From contig NZ_DJFS01000027.1 of assembly GCF_002432125.1 (NCBI RefSeq), positions 87,932-114,961 on the forward strand: a stretch of 27,030 bases of DNA, read 5' to 3'. The notes below the pieces were generated by a model. It was not told the DNA's origin. It saw only the letters and a list, made by a program, of their open reading frames with translations, and searched no databases. Source of the stretch: Brevundimonas sp. UBA5866 (GTDB lineage: Bacteria; Pseudomonadota; Alphaproteobacteria; Caulobacterales; Caulobacteraceae). Position numbers and translations under genes: made by a program. This document shows, one piece after another, positions 16,792 through 24,504 of this stretch; positions within the stretch are counted from its first letter, which is position 1; every line of letters starts with the position of its first letter.

Positions 16792-17550
16792 ATGGTCGAC
16801 GCTGTTTCCACAGTCGCCAATGCCGAGAGCAAGATCAGCGCGGGTAACACCAAGCTGTTCGACAATTTCGAGACCTTCCTGACCCTGCTGACGGCACAGC
16901 TGCGCAATCAGGACCCTCTGTCGCCGCTGGATTCCAACGAGTTCACCGCCCAGCTGACCCAGATGGCCGGTGTAGAGCAGCAACTGCTGACCAACGACCT
17001 GCTGAAAGGCATGATCGCGGCCCAGAACGGCAATGCCCTGGCCAATGCCGCCGCCTATATCGGCAAGGACGCGACCGCCATCTGGTCCACTTCGCGTCTG
17101 GAGGACGGCAAGGCCGAGTGGTCCTACGAACTGGCGACCAACGCCTCGTCGGTTTCGCTGGAAGTGCTGGATGCCAAGGGCCAGGTCGTCTGGCGCGGCG
17201 ACGGTGCCAAGACCGGCGGCGTCCACGACTTCAACTGGGATGGCAAGACCACCGGCGGCGGCCAGCTGGATGACGGCGGCGTCTATTCGCTGCGCGTCAC
17301 CGCCAAGGACGCGATGGGCAATGCCGTCGGCAGCCAGACCCTGATCCGTGGTCGGGTGACCTCCGTCGAGATGTACGACGGCATCCCCTACGTCACCATC
17401 GGCAAGTCGATCATGCCGCTGGAAACCCTGATTTCACTCGAGGAGCGGGCCGCAAGCACAACGCCGCCGCCCGCCGATGCCGAAGAAGACGATCCGTCCC
17501 TGCTCGGCACCCTCGCCAACGTCCTCAACCCTCTTTCGTATTTGTCCTAA
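16792..17550 (+). CDS. flgD: Flagellar hook assembly scaffold FlgD
   Basis: The hook-capping protein (252 residues), needed for polymerisation of FlgE and absent from the finished hook. The N-terminal export and cap region has the FlgD signature FLTLLTAQLRNQDPLSPLDS and NEFTAQLTQMAGVEQQL (about 28-65). The middle part holds the FlgD Ig-like and tudor-like domains (about 80-225; VSLEVLDAKGQVVWRGDG and GVYSLRVTAKDAMGN). The C-terminus has a short acidic Pro-rich extension. It lies 4 bases after fliK and 12 bases before flgE, consistent with a single operon under the sigma-54 promoter. Identification is firm. Confidence 0.95.
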   Translation: MVDAVSTVANAESKISAGNTKLFDNFETFLTLLTAQLRNQDPLSPLDSNEFTAQLTQMAGVEQQLLTNDLLKGMIAAQNGNALANAAAYIGKDATAIWSTSRLEDGKAEWSYELATNASSVSLEVLDAKGQVVWRGDGAKTGGVHDFNWDGKTTGGGQLDDGGVYSLRVTAKDAMGNAVGSQTLIRGRVTSVEMYDGIPYVTIGKSIMPLETLISLEERAASTTPPPADAEEDDPSLLGTLANVLNPLSYLS

Positions 17551-17562
17551 GGAAACCCAGTC

Positions 17563-18957
17563 ATGAGCATTAACGGCGCCATGTTGGCCGGGGTCTCCGG
17601 TCTGGCCGCGAACGCTGCGGCCTTGTCCTCGATCTCGCAGAACATCTCCAATGTGAACACGGTCGGCTACAAGCGTGTGGCCACCGAATTCTCCACTGTC
17701 GTGAACACCCAGTCGGCTGGCGTGTCCTATTCGGCTGGCGGTGTTAAGGCCAACACCCGCAACTTCATCAGTCAGGGTGGCCAGCTGCAACGCACCACCT
17801 CGTCCACCGACCTGGCTATCGGCGGCGACGGCTTCTTTGTCGTGACCGAAAAATCCGAAAACCTGACGCCGTCGGATGCGCGACTGTTCACCCGCGCCGG
17901 TGCCTTTACGGTCGACAAGCTGGGCTATCTGCAGAACACGGCGGGCTTCTACCTGCAAGGATGGCCGATTGACGGCGACGGCAATGCCAATATCGACCCG
18001 TCGGACATGAACCGCCTGACCTCGATCAACGTCGGCAAGGTCGGTGGCGCAGCCGAGCCGACCACGCGGGTCAGCCTGAACGCCAACCTGAAATCCTCGA
18101 CCGACCCGCATCCCGATATCGCCACCTATACTGCCGGGGCCATGTCGTCCTACGCATTGGACCCGACGACTGGGCTCAAACCGGACTTCGAGATCACCGT
18201 GCCGGTATCCGATTCCAAGGGCGGTCAGCGCAACATCACCGTGGCCTTCCTGAAGAGCGAAACGGCCAATATGTGGTACGCCGAAATCCGTGCCCCGCAA
18301 GACACGGCAGACGGCGGTGGCACGCCTGCCAACCTGCTGAAGTCGGGTCAGGTGCTGTTCACTCAGGATGGCCGCTATGACATCGAAGGCATGCGTGCCC
18401 TCGGCACCGATGCCCTGTTCGATCCTGACAACCCCGTTCTGGAACTGGCCGCATCGGGCGGTACAGCGCCGAAGTGGGATGACTCTCTGGGTGTTGCGGC
18501 CCAGACCATCACCTTCGACCTGAACGCCTCGGCGGGCGGTCTGACCCAGTACGACAGCACCAGCTTCGTACAGGCGACCTACACCAATGGTACGGCCTTC
18601 GGTAACCTGACCGACATCCAGATCGACGCGAACGGCTATGTGACCGCCGTGTTCGACAACGGCGTGATGCGCCGTATCGCACAGGTGGCACTGGCGACCT
18701 TCCCGTCCACCAACAACCTGACCGAAGTTACCGGCAACGCCTTCCGCGTCAGCCAGGCCTCGGGCACGTTCAACCTGAAGGCACCGGGTACGGGCGGTGC
18801 GGGTCTGGTTGCGGCATCCCAGCTGGAAGCCTCGACCGTGGACCTCTCGACCGAGTTCACCAACCTGATCACGACCCAGCGCGCCTATTCGGCATCGTCC
18901 AAAATCATCACCACTGCGGACGAGATGCTGGCCGAACTGATCAACATTAAGCGGTGA
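17563..18957 (+). CDS. flgE: Flagellar hook protein FlgE
   Basis: The structural subunit of the hook, 464 residues. The N-terminal signature is ALSSISQNISNVNTVGYKRV (about 20-39), and the C-terminal helix (VDLSTEFTNLITTQRAYSAS, then SKIITTADEMLAELINI) pairs with it. The start at 17563 has AAGGAAA upstream. It is exported by the flagellar type III system with no cleaved signal. It is the last gene of fliK-flgD-flgE; a stem-loop lies about 55 bases beyond its stop. The length is a little above E. coli FlgE (402), within family variation. The gene after it encodes SciP, the arrangement I recall from Caulobacter crescentus. Confidence 0.96.
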   Translation: MSINGAMLAGVSGLAANAAALSSISQNISNVNTVGYKRVATEFSTVVNTQSAGVSYSAGGVKANTRNFISQGGQLQRTTSSTDLAIGGDGFFVVTEKSENLTPSDARLFTRAGAFTVDKLGYLQNTAGFYLQGWPIDGDGNANIDPSDMNRLTSINVGKVGGAAEPTTRVSLNANLKSSTDPHPDIATYTAGAMSSYALDPTTGLKPDFEITVPVSDSKGGQRNITVAFLKSETANMWYAEIRAPQDTADGGGTPANLLKSGQVLFTQDGRYDIEGMRALGTDALFDPDNPVLELAASGGTAPKWDDSLGVAAQTITFDLNASAGGLTQYDSTSFVQATYTNGTAFGNLTDIQIDANGYVTAVFDNGVMRRIAQVALATFPSTNNLTEVTGNAFRVSQASGTFNLKAPGTGGAGLVAASQLEASTVDLSTEFTNLITTQRAYSASSKIITTADEMLAELINIKR

Positions 18958-19010
18958 TTACAGCCGCGCTTAACCCAGTAAGTCCGCGTTAGTATTCGTA
19001 AACTGGGAGT

Positions 19011-19037
19011 TTCTGCGGTCGAAGCTTGGCCGCAGAA
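19011..19037. terminator. Stem-loop between flgE and sciP
   Basis: TTCTGCGGTC pairs with GGCCGCAGAA (10 base pairs including one G-T) around the loop GAAGCTT. No T run follows, so it may be a weak terminator or transcript-stabilising end for flgE, or a protein-binding dyad in the sciP upstream region. The outer 8 bases are a perfect inverted repeat. Confidence 0.5.
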
Positions 19038-19073
19038 TTACCCCCGATATTAGCCATTCCTTCACCACGACGC

Positions 19074-19106
19074 TTAAACTGGCCTTAGCGGGGGCTGGTC
19101 TAAAAA
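19074..19106 (+). promoter_or_regulatory. CtrA-like box and -10 element of sciP
   Basis: TTAA-ACTGGCC-TTAG (19074-19088) matches the CtrA consensus TTAA-N7-TTAA at 7 of 8 positions, in the -35 position relative to a TCTAAAAA -10-like element at 19099-19106. A half-site TTAACC is also present at 18970-18975. CtrA activating the gene of its own inhibitor is established in Caulobacter, so the match is expected in context. Confidence 0.6.
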
Positions 19107-19148
19107 AGCAGTTCTGAGTGGTGATGGTGGTGAAAGAGGCATTAGCCC

Positions 19149-19433
19149 ATGCTGCAAGAGCGACGCCTAAATAGTAACGGCGAACAATATGTGGTCGGCC
19201 CGACGGGTACGCCGCTGACGTTGCGCGACCTGCCCCCGGCGAACACCAATCGCTGGGTCATTCGTCGCAAGGCCGAAGTGGTTGCTGCTGTCCGTGGCGG
19301 ATTGATCAGTCTGGAAGACGCCCTCGAACGTTACCGTCTGACGGCAGAGGAATTTGCCGCCTGGCAGAAGGCGATCGACAAATGGGGTATGCAAGGTCTG
19401 CGCACCACGCGCATCCAGAGCTATCGCGACTGA
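19149..19433 (+). CDS. sciP: CtrA inhibitor SciP (DUF1153)
   Basis: A 94-residue cytoplasmic protein that in Caulobacter binds CtrA and DNA, and stops CtrA from activating its targets in newborn cells. The DUF1153 hallmarks are present: NGEQYVVGPTGTPLTLRDLP near the N-terminus, NRWVIRRKAEVVAAVRGG (helix) and SLEDALERYRLTAEEFAAW (helix-turn-helix). The length is normal. The start at 19149 has GAGG about 10 bases upstream. It lies just after flgE, has its own CtrA-like promoter box and ends with a terminator, so it is probably its own unit. This gene is the strongest taxonomic clue in the window. Function is taken from the family. Confidence 0.95.
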   Translation: MLQERRLNSNGEQYVVGPTGTPLTLRDLPPANTNRWVIRRKAEVVAAVRGGLISLEDALERYRLTAEEFAAWQKAIDKWGMQGLRTTRIQSYRD

Positions 19434-19460
19434 TCCGTCAAAACACACGCCAATTTAGAC

Positions 19461-19495
19461 AAAGGGCTGCCTCCGCAATGGAGCGGCCCTTTTTC
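19461..19495 (+). terminator. Rho-independent terminator of sciP
   Basis: AAAGGGC (19461-19467) pairs with GCCCTTT (19486-19492), and CTCC (19471-19474) with GGAG (19480-19483), giving a stem with a small internal mismatch. It is followed directly by TTT and CATTTC, and begins 27 bases after the sciP stop. Confidence 0.75.
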
Positions 19496-19550
19496 ATTTC
19501 TTGTACAGTGTAACCCGCTTGGCCTCGAAATCGTTCCGGTTAAGTCCTAC

Positions 19551-20771
19551 ATGGCGCGCATGACCATGACCGACGACCTGCTCTGCCCCGTTCCCGATAT
19601 CGTGCCCATGTCGCCCGCCGACATGGAAGCAGCGATCGAGAGCGTGCGACAGGCCGTCGGCCTGCCCCTTGGCGCGCGTGTGGTCGCGGCCATGTCCGGC
19701 GGTGTGGATTCCACCGTCGTCGCCGCCCTGCTGCACAATGCGGGTTATGACGTGGTGGGCGTAACCCTTCAGCTTTACGACCACGGCGAGGCCCTGAAGA
19801 AAAAAGGTGCCTGCTGCGCGGGTCAGGATATCCACGACGCCCGTCTGGCCGCCGACACGATCGGCATCCCCCATTACGTCCTCGACTACGAAAGCCGTTT
19901 CAAGGACGCGGTGATCGACCAGTTCGCCGACTCCTACCTCAAGGGACAGACGCCGGTTCCCTGCATCCGCTGCAACCAGACCGTCAAATTCCGCGACCTG
20001 CTGGACGTGGCGCGTGATCTGGGTGCCGAAGCAATGGCGACGGGCCACTATGTCCGCCGCGCCATCGCCGGCAACCGCGCCCAGATGCGCAAGGCCATCG
20101 ACCATTCGCGTGACCAGTCCTATTTCCTGTTCGCCACCACGCAGGAACAGCTGGACTATCTACGCTTCCCGCTGGCCGACCTTGAAAAGCCGCAGGTGCG
20201 CGGCGTGGCCGCCTCGCTGGGCCTGCGTATCGCCGCCAAGCCGGACAGCCAGGACATCTGTTTCGTGCCGACGGGCGACTATCGCACCCTGATCGACCGC
20301 CTGCGTCCGCAGGGGCGCGAGGCGGGCGACATCGTTCACATGGATGGCCGCGTGCTGGGCCGTCACAACGGCATCACCGACTACACCATCGGCCAGCGCC
20401 GCGGCCTGAACGTCGCCGTGGGCGAGCCGCTGTTCGTCATCAAGCTTAACCCCGAGCTGCGTCAGGTCATCGTCGGCCCGCGCGAAGCCCTGCTGACGGC
20501 CAGCCTGACGCTGGAAGAGATCAACTGGCTGGGCGACCAGCCGACCATCGAGGAAGCCGCACAGGACGGTGCCCCTGTCCTCGCCCGCGTCCGCTCGACA
20601 CGCCAGCCCTCCCCCGCCCGTCTGGCCATGGTCGATGGCGAGGTGAAGGTGGTGTTCGATAAAGGCGAGGAAGGCGTGGCCCCCGGTCAGGCCTGCGTCC
20701 TCTATGACCCCGCGGACGACGAGCGCGTTCTGGGCGGCGGCTTCATCCAGTCCACCCAAGCGGTGCTCTAG
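19551..20771 (+). CDS. mnmA: tRNA-specific 2-thiouridylase MnmA
   Basis: Adds sulfur to U34 of tRNAs for Lys, Glu and Gln in the cytoplasm, using ATP to activate the base and a relayed persulfide. The PP-loop SGGVDST is at residues 49-55. The catalytic Cys is Cys138 in TPVPCIRCN, and the second Cys, which forms the disulfide, is Cys237 in DSQDICFVP. HNGITDYTIGQRRGLNVAVG is another family signature. Full length is 406 residues from 19551; ATGs at 19560 and 19566 are possible starts, and no clear ribosome site decides. The N-terminal 40 residues before the PP-loop are somewhat longer than in E. coli MnmA. It is followed by a strong terminator. Confidence 0.95.
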   Translation: MARMTMTDDLLCPVPDIVPMSPADMEAAIESVRQAVGLPLGARVVAAMSGGVDSTVVAALLHNAGYDVVGVTLQLYDHGEALKKKGACCAGQDIHDARLAADTIGIPHYVLDYESRFKDAVIDQFADSYLKGQTPVPCIRCNQTVKFRDLLDVARDLGAEAMATGHYVRRAIAGNRAQMRKAIDHSRDQSYFLFATTQEQLDYLRFPLADLEKPQVRGVAASLGLRIAAKPDSQDICFVPTGDYRTLIDRLRPQGREAGDIVHMDGRVLGRHNGITDYTIGQRRGLNVAVGEPLFVIKLNPELRQVIVGPREALLTASLTLEEINWLGDQPTIEEAAQDGAPVLARVRSTRQPSPARLAMVDGEVKVVFDKGEEGVAPGQACVLYDPADDERVLGGGFIQSTQAVL

Positions 20772-20777
20772 TCATAA

Positions 20778-20808
20778 AAAAGGGGCTGCCCATCCGGCAG
20801 CCCCTTTT
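20778..20808. terminator. Bidirectional rho-independent terminator
   Basis: A 13-base perfect stem (AAAAGGGGCTGCC with GGCAGCCCCTTTT) around the loop CATCC lies between the convergent mnmA and diguanylate cyclase genes. On the minus strand it is followed by a run of T from AAAAAA at 20776-20781; on the plus strand the stem itself ends in TTTT. Confidence 0.9.
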
Positions 20809-20818
20809 GGATTCCAGC

Positions 20819-22636
20819 CTAGGCCGTGTGCCCGACGATGCGGTTGCGCCCTGCGTGTTTGGCTTCGTACAGAGCCTTGTCCGCAGCGGCCAACAGGGCA
20901 TCACCTGTCCGATCCATATTCGGTATCCACTCGGCGATACCGAACGACATGGTGATCTTGCCCAAGGGCTCACCGCGCAGTTCCGGTTCGGCCGCGGCAA
21001 TGGCCAACCGCACAGCCTCCGTACGGCGCAGCAGATCTTCCTGACGGGTGCCGGGCGCGATGATCGTGAACTCTTCACCACCATAACGGCACACGATGTC
21101 ACCATCGCGGAACTTTTCCTCCAGCGTGGCCGCCACCGCCTTGAGCACCGTATCGCCCGCATCATGCCCCTTCTGGTCATTGAAACGTTTGAAGTGGTCC
21201 ACATCGCACATGACCACGCACAGGGGGGACTTCGCCCGTGCGGCACGGGCGATTTCCAGTGACAGCGCCTCCTGCATATAGCGGCGGTTGAACAGGCCCG
21301 TCAGCGGGTCACGGATCGTCTGTTCCTTGAGGTTGTCCTGCAGGCGACGGTTGACCATCGCCGAAGCGATATTTTCCGTCAGCATGGTCATGCGGAATTT
21401 CTGCTCTTCATCCAGCAGGCCATCCAGATGCAGCACACCGATAACCTCGCCCGCCGCCAGCAGTGGCTCGCAATGATAGACCGTCCTGTCCGGGGCGTGG
21501 GCACAGGTCACGTCCTTGCCTACGCCACTGATCCAATGGCTCTGGCCCCGGCGAAGCGCCCAGCATTCATCCTGAAGGAAGCTCTCGACCAGGAATGAGA
21601 CTTCGCCCCAGCGCGATATCGCCACCAGGCGTTCACGCTTCTGGTCAAAGGCGTACAGGGCACCGGGCAGCCCCGGCAGAACACGCGGCACGAATATGCT
21701 GATCACCTCGGCCAGTTCCGTGTCCGAGCGCGTAGCCTGCATCCGGTGCGACATAGCCCCTAGCAGCTCGATCACATCGTTGCGGTCGCTCAGCGCCCGC
21801 GCACTGGTCAGCAGCTCTTCGTGTACGGCCTGCAGTTCATGCTTGCGCGCCTGACTTTCGCTGGCAGAGCGGGTGATGCTCTCGGCCATGCCGTTATAGC
21901 CCTTGGCCAAGCGCGCGAACTCGCGCGATCCCATGCGGGTATGGGTGCGCTGGCTGTAGTCGCCCGCACCGAACCGTGTCATGGCGTCGTCCAGAATGCT
22001 GATCGGACGGCGGATGCCATAGATGATCAGCACCGACACCAATGCCGAAAAGATAGCGATCAACGGCCCGCCGACCAGCGCCAGCGAACGCACTGTATGC
22101 AGGCGGCGCTGGGCCAGTTCCACACGTGTGCTCTGCAAGGTGCGCTCGGCCCCGACAAATTCGTTGGCCTTGACCTCCAGCTCGGTCATGGACGCCAGCC
22201 CGCTGCCGCTCTTGATCAGGTCGGTGGCCCTCTCGAAGTCACTGGCCCGTGCGGCGGAAATCACCTTCTGGGAATGAGAGTTCCACTCATCAAACAGGTT
22301 GCCGATAGCCTGGATACGGTCCTGTTGAAACGGATTGTCCTGCGTCAGCTCGCGGACCTTGGCGAGGGACTCATGCGCCTGCGCGAGTTCGACCTCATAG
22401 GTGCTTTCGAACGTGCTGTTCCGCGTCAGGACGTAACCGCGCTGGGCGGATTCCGCAGAGCGCAGTCCGGCCATCGTGGCGTCCATATTCCTCAGGACCA
22501 TTCCCGAGTGCATCACCCAACGGAAACTCTCCTGGGTTTTGCGCGATGCATCCGCCACGCCGAGCACGAGCAGCAGGATCGACACAAAGATCATTATCCC
22601 GAGTGCTGCGATACGAGACGTGAGGGAGTTAAGCAT
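20819..22636 (-). CDS. Membrane diguanylate cyclase, CHASE3-HAMP-GAF-GGDEF
   Basis: Makes cyclic di-GMP from two GTP at the inner membrane. The 605 residues read as: helix 1 (about 9-30); a periplasmic CHASE3-like sensor (about 36-180, with LRSAESAQRGYVLTRN); helix 2 (about 183-206); HAMP (207-259); a GAF-like domain (about 286-430); and GGDEF (440-603, with DPLTGLFNRRYM). The active site is GGEEF at 519-523, a functional variant, so cyclase activity is expected. The inhibitory site RDGD (510-513) lies five residues before it, which points to product feedback. No EAL domain. The start at 22636 has only a weak ribosome site. It is a single gene; a role in the motile-to-sessile switch is plausible from family and neighbourhood, but unproven. 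Confidence 0.93.
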   Translation of the reverse strand: MLNSLTSRIAALGIMIFVSILLLVLGVADASRKTQESFRWVMHSGMVLRNMDATMAGLRSAESAQRGYVLTRNSTFESTYEVELAQAHESLAKVRELTQDNPFQQDRIQAIGNLFDEWNSHSQKVISAARASDFERATDLIKSGSGLASMTELEVKANEFVGAERTLQSTRVELAQRRLHTVRSLALVGGPLIAIFSALVSVLIIYGIRRPISILDDAMTRFGAGDYSQRTHTRMGSREFARLAKGYNGMAESITRSASESQARKHELQAVHEELLTSARALSDRNDVIELLGAMSHRMQATRSDTELAEVISIFVPRVLPGLPGALYAFDQKRERLVAISRWGEVSFLVESFLQDECWALRRGQSHWISGVGKDVTCAHAPDRTVYHCEPLLAAGEVIGVLHLDGLLDEEQKFRMTMLTENIASAMVNRRLQDNLKEQTIRDPLTGLFNRRYMQEALSLEIARAARAKSPLCVVMCDVDHFKRFNDQKGHDAGDTVLKAVAATLEEKFRDGDIVCRYGGEEFTIIAPGTRQEDLLRRTEAVRLAIAAAEPELRGEPLGKITMSFGIAEWIPNMDRTGDALLAAADKALYEAKHAGRNRIVGHTA

Positions 22637-22960
22637 CGGAAATCTCTATATAAACCGGGCAATACTCGCCCAGCACCTTTCCTGGCTGCCGCCGGAACGC
22701 GCCCTAGAGGACGCTTTATCGAAACCTAATCAAGATCGACCTTCGGCATTGTTAAAGAAACAAGCTTTGCCAAAAGCCCTGTATCGAAATGCGCGATAAA
22801 GCCAAAGGTTCGCTATACGACAATGGCACCGACAAAGACGGCATATCGTGCGCAGCCTTTGGTCTTTTTCAGAGACTTCGGGTCAGCGTTTCATGCCTGC
22901 CGTATCAGCACCCGAACTGATCGCTTTTCGAACAGCAGAGTTTGAAGGAGCTTTCGCCAC
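22637..22960. other. 324-base intergenic region upstream of the diguanylate cyclase
   Basis: Lies between the start of the diguanylate cyclase gene and the stop of the HxlR gene, both on the minus strand. I see no convincing protein gene or terminator. It is more AT-rich than its surroundings near 22720-22860. It contains a short dyad GGGC-N7-GCCC near 22660 and CCAAAGG/CCTTTGG arms about 50 bases apart (near 22803 and 22856). It should hold the leftward promoter of the cyclase gene; I cannot place it with confidence. Confidence 0.4.
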
Positions 22961-23452
22961 TCAGGCCGCATCTTCCTCGGACAGCATGTCGCCAACGGTC
23001 GGGCGGTTGGTGTCGACCACGATTTCCACTTCACGCGGGCGGACGATCTCGTTGCAGCAACCACAGGCAATGCGCGGTATCAGGTCGTGGCCACAGCTGC
23101 GGTGGCGCAGGCGGATACCCGATGGCTGATCGTGGTAGACGTGTTTTTCGCCCCATGCATGCAGGGTGATCAGAACGCCGTACAGGTCTTTGCCCTTGGC
23201 CGTCAGGACATATTCGTTACGCGGCGGGCGCTCCGAATACAGGCGCTGCTCCAGCACGCCATGCTGAACCAGCATCTTGAGACGTGCGGCCAGCACATTG
23301 CGCGCCACCCCCAGACGTTCCTGCCATTGTTCGAACCGCGTCACGCCATTGAAAGCGTCACGGATGACCAGCATCGTCCAAGGATCACCGATGACTTCCA
23401 GTGCACCGGCGACCGAACAGCTTTGGCGTGAATAGTCGGCTGTGCGTCCCAT
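22961..23452 (-). CDS. HxlR-family transcriptional regulator with C-terminal Cys cluster
   Basis: A 163-residue winged-helix regulator. Residues 10-100 form the HxlR domain (SCSVAGALEVIGDPWTMLVI, then RFEQWQERLGVARNVLAARL and LTAKGKDLYGVL), with the conserved N-terminal Cys12 that in some relatives senses redox state or electrophiles. The C-terminal extension carries Cys120, His122, Cys130, Cys132 and Cys133 (HRSCGHDLIPRIACGCCNE), which looks like a small zinc-binding knuckle found in a subset of the family. The start at 23452 is the only ATG ahead of the domain; a TTG at 23503 would add 17 untypical residues. It is divergent from a thioesterase-like gene, its probable target, with an operator-like dyad between them. 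Confidence 0.9.
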   Translation of the reverse strand: MGRTADYSRQSCSVAGALEVIGDPWTMLVIRDAFNGVTRFEQWQERLGVARNVLAARLKMLVQHGVLEQRLYSERPPRNEYVLTAKGKDLYGVLITLHAWGEKHVYHDQPSGIRLRHRSCGHDLIPRIACGCCNEIVRPREVEIVVDTNRPTVGDMLSEEDAA

Positions 23453-23514
23453 AAGCCTAAAGTGACGTGACGGCAGAGTTTTGACAAGGGTTGCCAACAG
23501 CAACGGACACAGTA

Positions 23515-23531
23515 AGTTGCAATTAGAAACT
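23515..23531. promoter_or_regulatory. Imperfect dyad, candidate HxlR operator
   Basis: AGTTGC-N5-GAAACT: 5 of 6 positions in each arm are symmetric. It lies between the divergent HxlR gene (start 23452) and thioesterase gene (start 23560). AGTT/AACT half-sites around this spacing are common for HxlR-type regulators as I remember. GTTGC-N5-GCAAC lies just to the left (23490-23504). Confidence 0.4.
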
Positions 23532-23559
23532 CGTTATCCGCTTACGGCCTTACGACATC

Positions 23560-24420
23560 ATGACCGATCCCATGCCCAGCCCCTCTGAAGACCTGATGGC
23601 CGATGCCATGACAATGCAGGCCGAGGGGGCCAATCGACGCCTTCTGGTGCGGCCCGAATTCTCCAACGCACCCAACAGCTTCCCTCCAGAGAAGGGCTTC
23701 CCGTTCGGTGGTCTGCTGGCGGCTGTCTGCGCCAAGACGATGAAGGAAGGTCTGGAAATCGATGCCCCCCTGCAATCGCTGACCGTTCAGTATCTGGCCG
23801 CTGCCCGCTTCGGAGAGGAGGTTTTGCTGGAGCCCCGCCTGATGCGGCAGGGACGCCAGATCACCTATGCCACCCTTACCGCGGCGCAGGGCGAACGCCT
23901 GACCCATTGTGCCAGTGCAACTTTCGGCATTGACGGAGAATGCGAAACGCCGCTGCACGACAGAAACAGGGTTCCCGATGATGTGCATACGCTGAGCGAG
24001 TCGGAACATATGAGCGGCCCATTCGCGCCCCGCTTTGCTAGCCAGATCGAATATCGTTTTGAGCGTGGCCCTAACATTTTCGGCGGCAATAAAGATCGCG
24101 CGCGTCGCGAAGGGGCCTGGATGCGTTTCCGCGATGGCCAACCTCTGGACGTCTATCGCCTCTGCTATCTGATGGATGCCCTTTACCCGCCCGCTTCAAC
24201 GGCGTTCGAGCGGCCTGTGCTGATGACCACGGTCGATCTGCGTTATGACTTCATCACCCCGCCATCCGCGATGACCGCCCCCGACGGTTGGGCCTATGTC
24301 GAGTTCGATATGATCGACTTCGACCGTGACTGGACCGTGGACGATGTCAATGTATGGGGCGTGGACGGAACGCTTCTTTCTGTCGGACGCCAACGTCGCC
24401 GCGTCCTGAACAGGAAATAG
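23560..24420 (+). CDS. Acyl-CoA thioesterase-like protein (double hot-dog)
   Basis: A 286-residue cytoplasmic protein of the TesB-like/4HBT_3 type, expected to hydrolyse acyl-CoA to free acid and CoA. The N-terminal half has FPFGGLLAAVCAKTM (about 47-61), the hot-dog central-helix signature, then LQSLTVQYLAAARFGEEVLL. The C-terminal half repeats the fold (RPVLMTTVDLRYDF and GWAYVEFDMIDF). Length and two-domain layout match TesB-type enzymes. I cannot name the chain-length preference. The start at 23560 has no strong ribosome site. It is divergent from an HxlR regulator and 84 bases ahead of acetyl-CoA acetyltransferase, which may or may not share its transcript. Confidence 0.75.
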   Translation: MTDPMPSPSEDLMADAMTMQAEGANRRLLVRPEFSNAPNSFPPEKGFPFGGLLAAVCAKTMKEGLEIDAPLQSLTVQYLAAARFGEEVLLEPRLMRQGRQITYATLTAAQGERLTHCASATFGIDGECETPLHDRNRVPDDVHTLSESEHMSGPFAPRFASQIEYRFERGPNIFGGNKDRARREGAWMRFRDGQPLDVYRLCYLMDALYPPASTAFERPVLMTTVDLRYDFITPPSAMTAPDGWAYVEFDMIDFDRDWTVDDVNVWGVDGTLLSVGRQRRRVLNRK

Positions 24421-24504
24421 TGTTCGCCGGCTGACTTGCATTGCGCGAACTTTCGCCCCTAATCACCCACCAACGCCGAAATCCTTTCTGGATGCTGTAA
24501 CACC

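Noticed and set aside
18971..19007. Dyad CCCAGT...ACTGGG upstream of sciP
   Set aside because: Only 6-base arms around a 22-base or longer loop; likely chance in a region with better-supported signals.
23453..23503. TTG start adding 17 residues to the HxlR regulator
   Set aside because: The added residues are not typical of the family, and 23452 is the first ATG directly before the domain.
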